A DNA stretch of 64,000 nucleotides from Bradyrhizobium niftali (GTDB taxonomy: Bacteria > Pseudomonadota > Alphaproteobacteria > Rhizobiales > Xanthobacteraceae), in assembly GCF_004571025.1 (NCBI RefSeq), contig NZ_SPQT01000019.1, positions 1 to 64,000 of the forward strand, given 5' to 3'. Position numbers and translations under genes: made by a program. This document shows, one piece after another, positions 8,896 to 16,986 of the stretch. The notes beneath the pieces are model-generated. The model worked only from the letters and a program-made list of their open reading frames with translations, was not told where the DNA came from and searched no databases. Position 1 is the first letter of the stretch; each line of letters starts with the position of its first letter.

Positions 8896-9060
8896 ATGGG
8901 CACACTGACACAACGGGAGCTCGACTTTCTCGCCAGCCTGAAAACCGGCTGGCGAAGGCTCTATCGGCTTGAGCTGGCGCGGCTGCTGAACGGGGGCGCC
9001 GAGGCGAGCGATGCTCAACCGGAACCGCGCCCGATGGTCTGGCGCATCGTATCAGGCTGA
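8896..9060 (+). CDS. Small hypothetical protein (54 aa)
   Basis: An open frame of 54 residues, 28 bases after the DUF1501 stop on the same strand, beginning MGTLTQRELDFLASLKTGWRRL. It is basic and helix-prone, with no signal peptide or membrane segment. Codon usage resembles the neighbouring genes, but no family is recognised and no strong ribosome site precedes it. It could be a real third gene of the operon or chance. Confidence 0.35.
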   Translation: MGTLTQRELDFLASLKTGWRRLYRLELARLLNGGAEASDAQPEPRPMVWRIVSG

Positions 9061-9213
9061 TATTTCGCAGATTTGTCCCGATTCAGGACACGCCGGTGTG
9101 GTGGAATCGTCACAGCGGGTTGCGAAAAAACCCCGGCCTCAGGCCCGCTTTTCTTCCGACAAGGTTCTGCCCTCATTGCCCGCCGAAACTTGAGGCGTTC
9201 GGAGGGGCGTATC

Positions 9214-9729
9214 ATGTCTCGCTTTGCACGTGCCGAAAGTGCCCGGATTTCCCCCGCAACTTCGTTCCGGTTGCTGCTCGCCATCATTGGCGCGGCCTCG
9301 CTCGCGGCCTGCGCACAATCTCCGGTCGGCCGCCAGAAGGCCGATCTTGGCACCAACCGGCAGGCGACTGTCGAGCGGCCGCATCGCGTGGCCGCGCTGC
9401 ATCCACGGCCGATCAGCCGGGCGCGCATCCCCGACGGTGATGCAAAGCGAACTGCCTCGCATGGCGTCGCCAGCTTCTATTCGGATACGGAGACTGCGAG
9501 CGGCGAGAGGTTCGACAAGAACGAGCTGACCGCAGCCCATCCCAGCCTGCCGTTCGGCACGAAGCTGCGCGTCACCGATGTTTCCTCCGGCCGCTTCGTG
9601 ACCGTCAGGGTCAACGATCGCGGACCCTACGTTCGCGGGCGCGTGGTCGATATCTCGCCGTCCGCGGCCGAGGCGCTCGGCATGGTGGACAAGGGCCTCG
9701 CCAATGTCAGGCTCGACGTCGTGCGGTAA
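9214..9729 (+). CDS. RlpA-like double-psi beta-barrel lipoprotein
   Basis: A 171-residue protein started at ATG 9214 (GGAGGGG upstream). A signal sequence ends in the lipobox LAAC (ASLAAC), predicting a lipid-anchored periplasmic or outer-membrane protein. The C-terminal half is an RlpA-type double-psi beta-barrel: GVASFYSDTETASGERFD, LPFGTKLRVTDVSSGR, VTVRVNDRGPYVRGRVVDIS. RlpA proteins act at the septum and cleave denuded glycan strands. This one lacks the SPOR domain of longer homologues, so it is a short variant. Its lytic activity is uncertain. A second DPBB protein is encoded at 30488-30784. Confidence 0.85.
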   Translation: MSRFARAESARISPATSFRLLLAIIGAASLAACAQSPVGRQKADLGTNRQATVERPHRVAALHPRPISRARIPDGDAKRTASHGVASFYSDTETASGERFDKNELTAAHPSLPFGTKLRVTDVSSGRFVTVRVNDRGPYVRGRVVDISPSAAEALGMVDKGLANVRLDVVR

Positions 9730-9831
9730 GGCCGCTTCGTCGCTGCAAGGCGCCGCCGCTTAACCGCCTGTTAGCCGCTTCTCACGCACCATGGATGCCC
9801 AACAATTCAGGGCTTTTGGGGAGGCGGACGC

Positions 9832-9987
9832 TTGAATACGATCCAGTATCTCGAAGATCAGGCCGCGCGTGCCGAGCGGCTCGCCAAACGGATCACGGAT
9901 ACGCTGACGATCGAAAAGCTCTTGGCCTTCGCCGACGAACGCCGCCGCGAGATCGACGTCATCGCCGGCAAGTATCGTCGCGCTTAA
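9832..9987 (+). CDS. Small conserved-looking hypothetical protein (51 aa, TTG start)
   Basis: The frame starts TTG AAT ACG, seven bases after a near-ideal GGGGAGG ribosome site, and gives a 51-residue, charged, all-helical protein (NTIQYLEDQAARAERLAKRI at the start; DERRREIDVIAGKYRRA at the end). It has no signal or membrane segment. The ribosome site and coherent amphipathic composition argue for a real gene although it is too short for most gene finders. Function unknown. Confidence 0.6.
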   Translation: MNTIQYLEDQAARAERLAKRITDTLTIEKLLAFADERRREIDVIAGKYRRA

Positions 9988-10057
9988 TCCACCACGAACG
10001 CCGCGAGAGCGGGGCTTTGCCTGCGATTTGCAGCGCGTCGACGACAACGATGCGCGG

Positions 10058-10372
10058 TCAGGTGTGGCTCTCGACGAAATCGCTGAGATAGTCGGGGAGC
10101 GTGATGCGGTCGATGTCACAGCGCGCCCGGATTTCGGCGGCGATTTCGGGCGAGATATCCTTCACCCAGTGCTCGAGCGTGTTGAACGAGATCACCTTGA
10201 TCGGATCGTTGAAGCAGCCGGCGACGAGCTCATTGATCGTGACTTCGAGATCGTTCCGCTCGATGCGGATTTCAGTGGCCTCGTCGCGGCGGTCGATCAC
10301 CACGAACAGGGTCTGGTCTGCGCCGTAGGGCACGACCGGAGATGGCACGTCAGCTCTAAGCATCTTGGACAC
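10058..10372 (-). CDS. Hypothetical protein (104 aa)
   Basis: A 104-residue soluble protein (PYGADQTLFVVIDRRDEATE near the N-terminus, NTLEHWVKDISPEIAAEIRA near the C-terminus). The given start is GTG at 10372; ATG at 10363 is an alternative that shortens it by three residues. The reading frame has typical high-GC coding bias and resembles small conserved Rhizobiales proteins of unknown role. No motif identifies an activity. The next upstream gene on the same strand (10479-10751) is also hypothetical. Confidence 0.7.
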   Translation of the reverse strand: MSKMLRADVPSPVVPYGADQTLFVVIDRRDEATEIRIERNDLEVTINELVAGCFNDPIKVISFNTLEHWVKDISPEIAAEIRARCDIDRITLPDYLSDFVESHT

Positions 10373-10478
10373 TCACGCCTTGGCTTCCGATCCCCGTTAA
10401 CGGGAAAAACCGGAAGAAGGTTCCTATGGGTGTGGATGAAGCTTGTCGTGCACGTGCAGCTTTGGCGTCTGCACACAA

Positions 10479-10751
10479 TCAGAGAAATTCTCTCAAGCGC
10501 GAGAGCTCGATGATGTGCTCGGGCGAGAGGATATCCGTGACCAGCGGCGGCTGCGCCGCCGTGCGAATCTCATAGAGATGCCTGGTCGCCGCCGGCTTTT
10601 GCATGAACGCCGAGATGCATTCGTCGAGCGTGCCCTCGCTCACCTGGTAGGACTCGCGGTCCGGCCGGCGCTGGTTGGCAAGTGACGGCCATTTATACAG
10701 CGCCGCAAGTGCGCCGAAATCGACCTTTGAATCCGCAACCACGTCCCCCAT
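10479..10751 (-). CDS. Hypothetical protein (90 aa)
   Basis: A 90-residue soluble protein starting ATG at 10751 (MGDVVADSKVDFGALAALYKW) and ending with SPEHIIELSRLREFL. There is no signal peptide, membrane helix or recognised domain. It lies just downstream of the terminator for the monooxygenase-esterase gene and in the same direction, so it probably has its own promoter or relies on read-through. The coding bias supports a real gene. Confidence 0.65.
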   Translation of the reverse strand: MGDVVADSKVDFGALAALYKWPSLANQRRPDRESYQVSEGTLDECISAFMQKPAATRHLYEIRTAAQPPLVTDILSPEHIIELSRLREFL

Positions 10752-10766
10752 CGCCCGGCCTCACGC

Positions 10767-10803
10767 AAAAAAGAACCCCAGCACGCAAATCTGCGCGCCG
10801 GGG
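10767..10803 (-). terminator. Rho-independent terminator of the monooxygenase-esterase gene
   Basis: Read on the minus strand, CCCCGGCGCGCA and TGCGTGCTGGGG form a 12-bp stem (two G-T pairs) with a 4-base loop, followed by TTCTTTTTT. It lies about 80 bases downstream of the stop codon at 10885. Confidence 0.85.
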
Positions 10804-10884
10804 CCTACATCCAAACGCTGCATCTCAATGCTATGAGCACACAACGCGGCAGTCGGGGAAAGGTTCCCGGCTGCCTTATTGTAG

Positions 10885-13575
10885 TCAACTTGCGGCCGCT
10901 GCGATCGTGTGCCCCGGGCTGGTGTGACCGTGGCTGTGCTCGTCGCCGAGGCTGACCTCCGGCGGAAGCCCGGCAAAGCGCCGCAGGGCCTCGGCCATCT
11001 GCACCCGGCCCGGCGCGCCGGTGATCACCACGTCCACCATCGTGAAGGACGAGTGGAAATGGCCGCGCGCCTTGAGCTGCTGGACCGGCACGCCGGCAGC
11101 GGCCATCGCTTCGGCATAGGCGATGCCCTCGTCGCGCAGCGGGTCGAACTCGCAGGTGACGACGAAGGCGGGCGGCAGGCCCGCGACCTTGCCGCGGAGC
11201 GGCGAGACGCGCGGGTCAATGCGGTCGGCCGGCGAGCAGTAGAGGTCCCAGAACCAGTCCATCAGCGAGCGCGTCAGGAAGTAGCCGGTCGCATTGTCGT
11301 TGTAGGAGGGACGATCGAAATCGCAGTCGGTGACCGGGCACACCAGGAGCTGGCCGGCAATGTCAGGCCCGCCGCGGTCGCGCGCGAGCTGGCAGGTGAC
11401 GGCGGCGATGTTGCCGCCGGCGCTCCAGCCGGCGACCAGCACCGGGCCCGGCTTGCCGCCGAGCTCGGCGGCGTGCTCGGCGATCCAGCGCGTCGCCGCA
11501 TAGCCGTCCTCAGCCGCGGTCGGGAAGCGATGCTCCGGCGCATGGCGGTAGCCGACGCTGACGAACATCATCCCGGTCCGGCGCACCATGTCGCGGCAGA
11601 ACGGATCGTCCGACTGCTCGTCGCCGAGCACCCAGCCGCCGCCGTGGAAATAGACCACGACCGGATGCGGCCCGGGCGCTGCGGGCTTGTAGACACGATA
11701 GGGAAGCGGGCCGTCGGTGCCCGGCAGCGTGCCGTCCACGACATCGCCGATCGGCCGTCCCGCCGGGCGGCCCTTGTTGAACTCGTTGACGAAGGCGCGG
11801 GCGCCGAGCGCGCCCATCGATTCGATCGGCGGCAGGTTCAGCGTTGCCAGCAGGTTCAGCACCAGCCGCACATCCGGTTGCAGCCGCACCACCTTGCCGT
11901 CATTGCACTGCGCGGCGACATTGGGGCCCGTGAGCCTGAAGCCGAGCATGCCGCGGCTGACGACCTCGTCGCAGATGCTGCGATAGGGGCCGACACCACC
12001 GGTATAGGGCATCACGCCCTGCACCTTTCCGGGCACGTTCGCGCCCGTGTACCAGGTGTTGGCGAGCCGGTGCAGCGTCAGCGTCGAGCAGTCGGCCATG
12101 TGCCTGTTCCAGCCGGCCTGCGCCGCCTCGGTCGGCTCGATCGTGGTGAAGCCGGCATCGCGCAGCGCGGCAAGGCGGTCGACGACCCAGTCGACATGCT
12201 GCTCGATCGACACCGCCATGTTCGACAGCACCGAGGGGCTGCCGGGACCGGTGATCATGAAGAAGTTCGGGAAGCCCTCGACCGTGAGCCCGAGATAGGT
12301 CTGTGGCCCCTGTGCCCAGACACCCGACAGCGACTTGCCGCCGCGCCCGGTGATCGGATGCACCGCGCGGATCGCGCCGGTCATGGCGTCGAAGCCGGTC
12401 GCGAACACGATGACGTCGACGTCGACGCTGCGCCTGGCCGTGGTGATGCCGGCTGCGGTGATCGCCTTGATCGGCTCCTGGCGCAGATTGACCAGCGTGA
12501 CGTTCGACCGGTTGTAGGTCGCGTAATAGTTGGTGTCGAGGCAGGGGCGTTTCGCACCGAACGGATGGTCGTGCGGCATCAGTGCCGCCGCCGTCTCGGG
12601 ATCCTTCACGACGGCGCTGATCTTCTCGCGGATGAGATCGCAGATCAGCCTGTTGCCGTCGACATCGACCGCCTGGTCGGCCCAGAGTTGCGTCAGGATA
12701 TAGACGAGATCGCCCTTGCCCCACGCCTCCTCGAACCGCGCGCGGCGCTCGGCATCGCTCAATTGCCAGCTCACGGCCGTCTGCTGCGGATAGGGCACGC
12801 CGGCCATCGATTGGCGCGCCTGCTCGCGATAGGCCGCGCGGTCGCCTTGCAGCAGGCTCATCCGGTCGGAGGGCGCGGGACCGTTGTGCGCCGGCAGCGC
12901 GAAATTCGGCGTGCGCTGGAATACGGTCAGATGCGCGGCCTGTTCGGCGATCAGCGGGATCGACTGGATGCCCGACGAGCCCGTGCCGATCACGGCGACG
13001 CGCTTTCCCGCGAGATTGACGCCGTCATGCGGCCAGCGGCCGGTGAAATAGACCTCGCCCTTGAAATCCTTGACGCCGTCGATCTCCGGCGGCTTTGGCG
13101 CGGAGAGGCAGCCGGTTGCCATGATGTAATGGCGGCAGGAGACCGGCGCGCCATTGTCGGTGGTGAGCTGCCAGCGCTCAGCCGCCTCGTCCCAACTCGC
13201 TTCGGTGACCTTGGTCCCGAAGCGGATGTCGCGGCGCAGCTCATACCGGTCAGCGACGAAGCCGAGATAGCGCAGTATCTCGGGCTGGGTCGCGTATTTC
13301 TCCGACCAGGTCCAGGCCGCCTCGAGTTCCGGATCGAAAGTGTAGCTGTAATCGATGGTCTGGATGTCGCAGCGCGCACCGGGGTAGCGGTTCCAGTACC
13401 AGGTGCCGCCGACATCGCCGGCCTCTTCGAGGGCGACGGTCGTGAAGCCGGCCTTGCGCAGGCGATGGAGAAGATAAAGGCCGGAAAATCCGGCGCCGAC
13501 CACGGCAACGTCGACCTGCCGGGGTGTTCCACGCGCCGCGTCAGAGGCACGCGCAGCAACCATTGCGTCAGGCAT
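10885..13575 (-). CDS. Baeyer-Villiger-type flavin monooxygenase fused to an HSL-type esterase
   Basis: An 896-residue two-enzyme fusion. Residues 20-545 are a class B flavin monooxygenase: FAD fold GAGFSG (27-32), GGTWYWNRYPGARCD (56-70), NADPH fold GTGSSG (197-202) and a terminal ATG-type motif (FATGFDAMTG near 391). The BVMO fingerprint reads FKGEVYFTGRWP (171-182), with Phe177 where His is usual. Residues 615-875 are an alpha/beta hydrolase of the hormone-sensitive-lipase family: oxyanion HGGGW (644-648), nucleophile GWSAG with Ser718, acid Asp811, and His839 or His841. A monooxygenase that inserts oxygen beside a ketone makes an ester, which the attached esterase could hydrolyse. The C-terminus is His-rich (DEHSHGHTSPGH). 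No signal peptide, so probably cytosolic. Substrate unknown. Confidence 0.9.
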   Translation of the reverse strand: MPDAMVAARASDAARGTPRQVDVAVVGAGFSGLYLLHRLRKAGFTTVALEEAGDVGGTWYWNRYPGARCDIQTIDYSYTFDPELEAAWTWSEKYATQPEILRYLGFVADRYELRRDIRFGTKVTEASWDEAAERWQLTTDNGAPVSCRHYIMATGCLSAPKPPEIDGVKDFKGEVYFTGRWPHDGVNLAGKRVAVIGTGSSGIQSIPLIAEQAAHLTVFQRTPNFALPAHNGPAPSDRMSLLQGDRAAYREQARQSMAGVPYPQQTAVSWQLSDAERRARFEEAWGKGDLVYILTQLWADQAVDVDGNRLICDLIREKISAVVKDPETAAALMPHDHPFGAKRPCLDTNYYATYNRSNVTLVNLRQEPIKAITAAGITTARRSVDVDVIVFATGFDAMTGAIRAVHPITGRGGKSLSGVWAQGPQTYLGLTVEGFPNFFMITGPGSPSVLSNMAVSIEQHVDWVVDRLAALRDAGFTTIEPTEAAQAGWNRHMADCSTLTLHRLANTWYTGANVPGKVQGVMPYTGGVGPYRSICDEVVSRGMLGFRLTGPNVAAQCNDGKVVRLQPDVRLVLNLLATLNLPPIESMGALGARAFVNEFNKGRPAGRPIGDVVDGTLPGTDGPLPYRVYKPAAPGPHPVVVYFHGGGWVLGDEQSDDPFCRDMVRRTGMMFVSVGYRHAPEHRFPTAAEDGYAATRWIAEHAAELGGKPGPVLVAGWSAGGNIAAVTCQLARDRGGPDIAGQLLVCPVTDCDFDRPSYNDNATGYFLTRSLMDWFWDLYCSPADRIDPRVSPLRGKVAGLPPAFVVTCEFDPLRDEGIAYAEAMAAAGVPVQQLKARGHFHSSFTMVDVVITGAPGRVQMAEALRRFAGLPPEVSLGDEHSHGHTSPGHTIAAAAS

Positions 13576-13802
13576 CCATTCCTCCCGTGCTTTTGTTTTG
13601 CCGGCACGCTATCGCCACAGGCCGGGCTTGTCATTAGAACAAGTGCAATCTTCGGTAGCTGTTTGCGGCGTCATCGTGACCGCGCGAAGCTTACCTCAAT
13701 GCACGCACCGCGATGCACAATCGCCGTGATTTACCGGTCTAATCAGGCACGATCCGCCTGTGTATGCTTGCGGTTACAAGCCACGCGTACCGACCGGGCG
13801 AC

Positions 13803-14012
13803 ATGACAGAGTTGAGTGAGCGGACGAAAGCGAACATGGACGTCGTCCTGGAGGAGACGTGCCGCCAATTGCCGCACGGCGGCGATCACGACAGCCGCAG
13901 ATTCATCGCCGAGCGCCTGATCGAGGCGGCGCAAGCGGGACACTCCACTCTTGGTGAGCTCGGCATCGTCGCGCGGCGCGCGCTGGCGGAGCTCGTCGGC
14001 AAGGGCGGCTAG
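13803..14012 (+). CDS. Small hypothetical protein (69 aa)
   Basis: A 69-residue soluble helical protein. I started it at ATG 13803 (MTELSERTKANMDVVLEETC); an ATG at 13764 would add 13 residues. The conserved-looking core is LPHGGDHDSRRFIAERLIEA followed by LGELGIVARRALAEL. It is transcribed divergently from the monooxygenase-esterase gene across a 227-base gap. Short proteins of this type recur in Bradyrhizobium genomes; the role is unknown. Confidence 0.65.
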   Translation: MTELSERTKANMDVVLEETCRQLPHGGDHDSRRFIAERLIEAAQAGHSTLGELGIVARRALAELVGKGG

Positions 14013-14158
14013 CCGCTGTTGCGATGAAGTTGGGCTCTGGCCGCGGCGCGCTCCCTCGCCCCGCTCTTACGAGGAGAAGCAAGGCCGGAGCTTGCTTCTC
14101 CGTCAGTCGTAGACGTAACCTTCCGGGGAGCTTCTCCGCGCATTGAGATCCCCCAAAG

Positions 14159-15640
14159 ATGCGGTCCCTGCTTGCGCTCACAGTGGTTTCCGGATTCCTT
14201 TGCCTCGCCGGTTCGGCCATGGCCCAGCAGGTCGGACAGTTTCCGTTCGCGCTGACGCGCGAGGGCCAGATGCTCGGCGGCGTCGAAGGCGAGGTGGCCT
14301 TCTTCAAGGGGCTCGCTTATGCAGCGCCGCCGGTCGGCCCGCTGCGCTGGCGCCCGCCGGAGGCAACGGCCGAGAGCTCCGAGATGCGCACCGCTTATGA
14401 GTACGGCGCGCCCTGCCTCCAGCCGTCGCTGCCGAAGGCGAGCGAAGATTGCCTCACGCTCAACGTGTTCCGTCCCTTCGGCGTCGATGGCCCGCTGCCG
14501 GTGATGGTGTTCATTCATGACGGTGCCTTCGTCGGCGGCACTGCGAACGATCCGATGTTCGACGGCGCGAAACTCGCGCAGGCCGGCCTGATCGTGGTGA
14601 CCGTGAATTTCCGTCTCGGCGCGCTCGGCTGGCTCGCGCATCCGGCGCTGTCGGAAGGCGGCTCCGGAAACTACGGACTGATGGACCAGATCGCGGCGTT
14701 GCATTGGGTCCACGACAACATCGCAGCGTTCGGCGGCGATCCCGGGAACGTCACCCTGTTCGGCAGTGGCGCGGGCGCGACGTCGATCGCGCTGTTGATG
14801 CTATGCAACGAGGTGCGTGATCTGTTTCAAAAGGCCATCCTGCAATCGGTGCCCGGCCGGGCGCGCCTGCGCGCGCGGCAGGAGGCGGAGGCCTGGGGCC
14901 GGCAATTCGTCGCGACGCTCGGCCCTGATGGCAAGGAGATCAACGCGCGTACGATCCAGGCCATACGGCTGCTTGCCGCCGAAACGAAGCTGCTCGCGAA
15001 ATTCCCGCACGGCTTTGCGCCAACGATCGATGGACGCCTCGTGACGGAAGATATCGCCGCAGGTTTTGCGGCCGGGCATGAAGGGCGGATTCCCCTGATC
15101 ATCGGCTCCAACGATGACGAGACGGATTTCGACAGCGAACCTGACATCGCGGAGGCGCTTGCATCGTCTGGCATCACCAGCGATGACCTGCCCAAGCTCT
15201 ATCCCGACCTCGCCAGAGCTTCGGACCTTGCGGCAAGGTTTTATACCGACAAGGTCTTCTCCGAGCCGGTGAGACTGCTGGCTCGTCTGCACGCCGCAAG
15301 CGGTGCGCTGACCTTCCGCTATCGTTTCGCCTACGTGCCGGAGGCCCGGCGCACCAATCCGGAGGGCGGTCACGGGCGGGAATTGCAGTTCATCTTCGGC
15401 GTGGAAGGCGTGCCCGGTGCCGGCATCTTCTCGCGGCGCGATCGCGAGCTCGCAAGCCGCATGCGCAGCTACTGGATCAACTTCGCCAGGAGCGGCGATC
15501 CCAACGGGCCTGACCTGCCACGCTGGGACGCGGCGGCAGGCGGCGATCGCCTGCTGCTGATCACGAATGATCGCATTGCGAGCGGAGACGATCCCTTCGC
15601 GGAGCGTCTCGACCGGCTCGCAAGTGAGAGTAGAAAATGA
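14159..15640 (+). CDS. Type-B carboxylesterase-like secreted protein lacking the catalytic serine
   Basis: A 493-residue protein with a Sec signal (cleavage near AMA-QQ, residue 22-23) and the full type-B carboxylesterase fold: EDCLTLNVF (96-104), NYGLMDQIAALHWVHDNIAA (171-190), FGGDPGNVTLFG (191-202). The nucleophile elbow, normally GESAG, reads GSGAG (202-206), so the catalytic position 204 is Gly. The oxyanion motif HGGG is also altered to HDGA (120-123). The other triad positions appear kept: Glu321 in GSNDDE and His405 in GGHGREL. It may be a pseudoenzyme, a binding protein, or use Ser203 differently. It is a single gene, convergent with the next. Confidence 0.82.
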   Translation: MRSLLALTVVSGFLCLAGSAMAQQVGQFPFALTREGQMLGGVEGEVAFFKGLAYAAPPVGPLRWRPPEATAESSEMRTAYEYGAPCLQPSLPKASEDCLTLNVFRPFGVDGPLPVMVFIHDGAFVGGTANDPMFDGAKLAQAGLIVVTVNFRLGALGWLAHPALSEGGSGNYGLMDQIAALHWVHDNIAAFGGDPGNVTLFGSGAGATSIALLMLCNEVRDLFQKAILQSVPGRARLRARQEAEAWGRQFVATLGPDGKEINARTIQAIRLLAAETKLLAKFPHGFAPTIDGRLVTEDIAAGFAAGHEGRIPLIIGSNDDETDFDSEPDIAEALASSGITSDDLPKLYPDLARASDLAARFYTDKVFSEPVRLLARLHAASGALTFRYRFAYVPEARRTNPEGGHGRELQFIFGVEGVPGAGIFSRRDRELASRMRSYWINFARSGDPNGPDLPRWDAAAGGDRLLLITNDRIASGDDPFAERLDRLASESRK

Positions 15641-15647
15641 GCTGGAC

Positions 15648-15827
15648 TTAGGCCGCGAGCTCGACGCGCGGCGCCGGGCTCAGCCGGTCTTCCTCCAGAT
15701 AGTCCATCGCGCCGTCCTTCTCGACGGCATAGAACTGCTGGCCTTCCCGCGACTTGAAGGCGGCGCGAACGACGCCGCGGCGGCCCTTGTCACTGTTGAC
15801 GACGTCCCCCAGCGCAAACTTCTTCAT
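15648..15827 (-). CDS. Small KOW/SH3-like protein (59 aa)
   Basis: A 59-residue protein, started at the ATG at 15827 preceded by GAGGACGTGAG; the open frame extends further upstream but without similarity. The sequence MKKFALGDVVNSDKGRRGVV followed by QFYAVEKDGAMDYLEEDRL has the beta-strand and GxxG pattern of small KOW/SH3-like barrels. Such proteins are frequent in Bradyrhizobium; function unknown. It converges on the carboxylesterase-like gene with a 7-base gap. Confidence 0.65.
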   Translation of the reverse strand: MKKFALGDVVNSDKGRRGVVRAAFKSREGQQFYAVEKDGAMDYLEEDRLSPAPRVELAA

Positions 15828-15985
15828 CTCACGTCCTCGTCTTCTGGCCGACTCCTTCGGCCATGGCGGGGATTTTGAAAGGCAAATCGTTAACGGCTTG
15901 CTAACCATAGGGGTTTGCCTATGCTCGCCGCCGATCGTGCGGCCAGTTCGCACGCGCATGTTGTCAACGAGACGAGCTTTCGCCC

Positions 15986-16789
15986 ATGACGCGATTTCCG
16001 ACCCTGTTCCTGTCCCATGGCGGCGGCCCCTGGCCGTTCATGGAGGACCGGCGCGTGCAATATGCCAGGACCGCCGAGGAGTTCGGGCGGCTGCCGCAGC
16101 TTCTCCCCGAAAGACCAAAGGCCGTGCTCGTCATCACCGGACATTGGGAGGCCGACGCCTTCACCGTGTCGACCTCGGCGCATCCGCCGATGGTGTACGA
16201 CTATTACGGTTTCCCCGAGCATACCTATCACCTCAAATATCCGGCGCCGGGCAAGCCCGAGCTTGCCGCAGAGGTGAAGGCGCTGCTCGCGCGTGCCGGC
16301 CTCGATTGCCGCGAAGATGCCAATCAGGGTTTTGATCACGGCACCTTCGTGCCGCTCGGCCTGATGTATCCGAACGCCGACATGCCGATCGTACTCTTGT
16401 CGCTGAAATCGACCTACGATGCGGCCGAGCACATCAAGGTCGGGCAGGCGATCGCCTCGCTCCGGGACGAAGGCATTCTGATCGTCGGCAGCGGGCTCAC
16501 CTATCACAACATGCGCGGCTTCAACCGGCCGGAGTCCAAGCCGGTCTCCTACGATTTCGAGGCCTATCTCAACGAGGCGATCAGCGCGCCTGATGCGGCG
16601 CGCCGCAACGCGATGCTGGTCGATTGGGAGAACGCGCCGAGCGCGCGCCTGGCGCATCCGCGCGAGGACCATCTGCTGCCGCTGATGGTTGCGGCCGGCG
16701 CCGCCGGCAGCGACGTCGGCCACCGCGTCTTCGTCGACGAGGTCGCAAACGTCGCGATGGCGTCGTACATGTTCGGCGGCCAGCCTTGA
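15986..16789 (+). CDS. DODA/LigB-type class III extradiol ring-cleavage dioxygenase
   Basis: A 267-residue enzyme of the 4,5-DOPA dioxygenase (YgiD/LigB) family, which opens catechol-type rings using a bound metal. Likely metal and catalytic histidines lie in SHGGGPW (His11), VITGHWEAD, GFDHGTFVPLGLM and GSGLTYHN. The length matches the family (about 260-270). The ATG at 15986 follows GACGAGACGAGC-like purines. It is a single gene; the cytosolic substrate is uncertain because many bacterial homologues have no established physiological substrate. Confidence 0.88.
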   Translation: MTRFPTLFLSHGGGPWPFMEDRRVQYARTAEEFGRLPQLLPERPKAVLVITGHWEADAFTVSTSAHPPMVYDYYGFPEHTYHLKYPAPGKPELAAEVKALLARAGLDCREDANQGFDHGTFVPLGLMYPNADMPIVLLSLKSTYDAAEHIKVGQAIASLRDEGILIVGSGLTYHNMRGFNRPESKPVSYDFEAYLNEAISAPDAARRNAMLVDWENAPSARLAHPREDHLLPLMVAAGAAGSDVGHRVFVDEVANVAMASYMFGGQP

Positions 16790-16986
16790 ATCGCGCGTCT
16801 GCAAGTGAAATCGGCGGAAAGTTCCAGATTGTCCCTCGAGATAGTTGAGTAGGGGCATCGCGCCGTCGGCAGAAAACGGCTCATGCACACGCCAAATTGC
16901 TCATGCGGGCATTTCTGTCCGTTTCGCTCGATTCATTTTCGCGCTATGGTTGTGTCTATTGATATGCGATTTTCCCGAAGAATTAG

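Noticed and set aside
13627..13643. CTTGT-N7-ACAAG dyad upstream of the monooxygenase-esterase gene as an operator
   Set aside because: Five-base arms occur often by chance and there is no second copy or adjacent regulator gene to support it.
10909..13806. A 965-codon open frame on the plus strand opposite the monooxygenase-esterase gene
   Set aside because: Its translation is low-complexity Arg/Ala/Asp/Gly sequence with no domain, while the minus strand shows two complete enzyme domains. Long antisense frames are common at this GC content.
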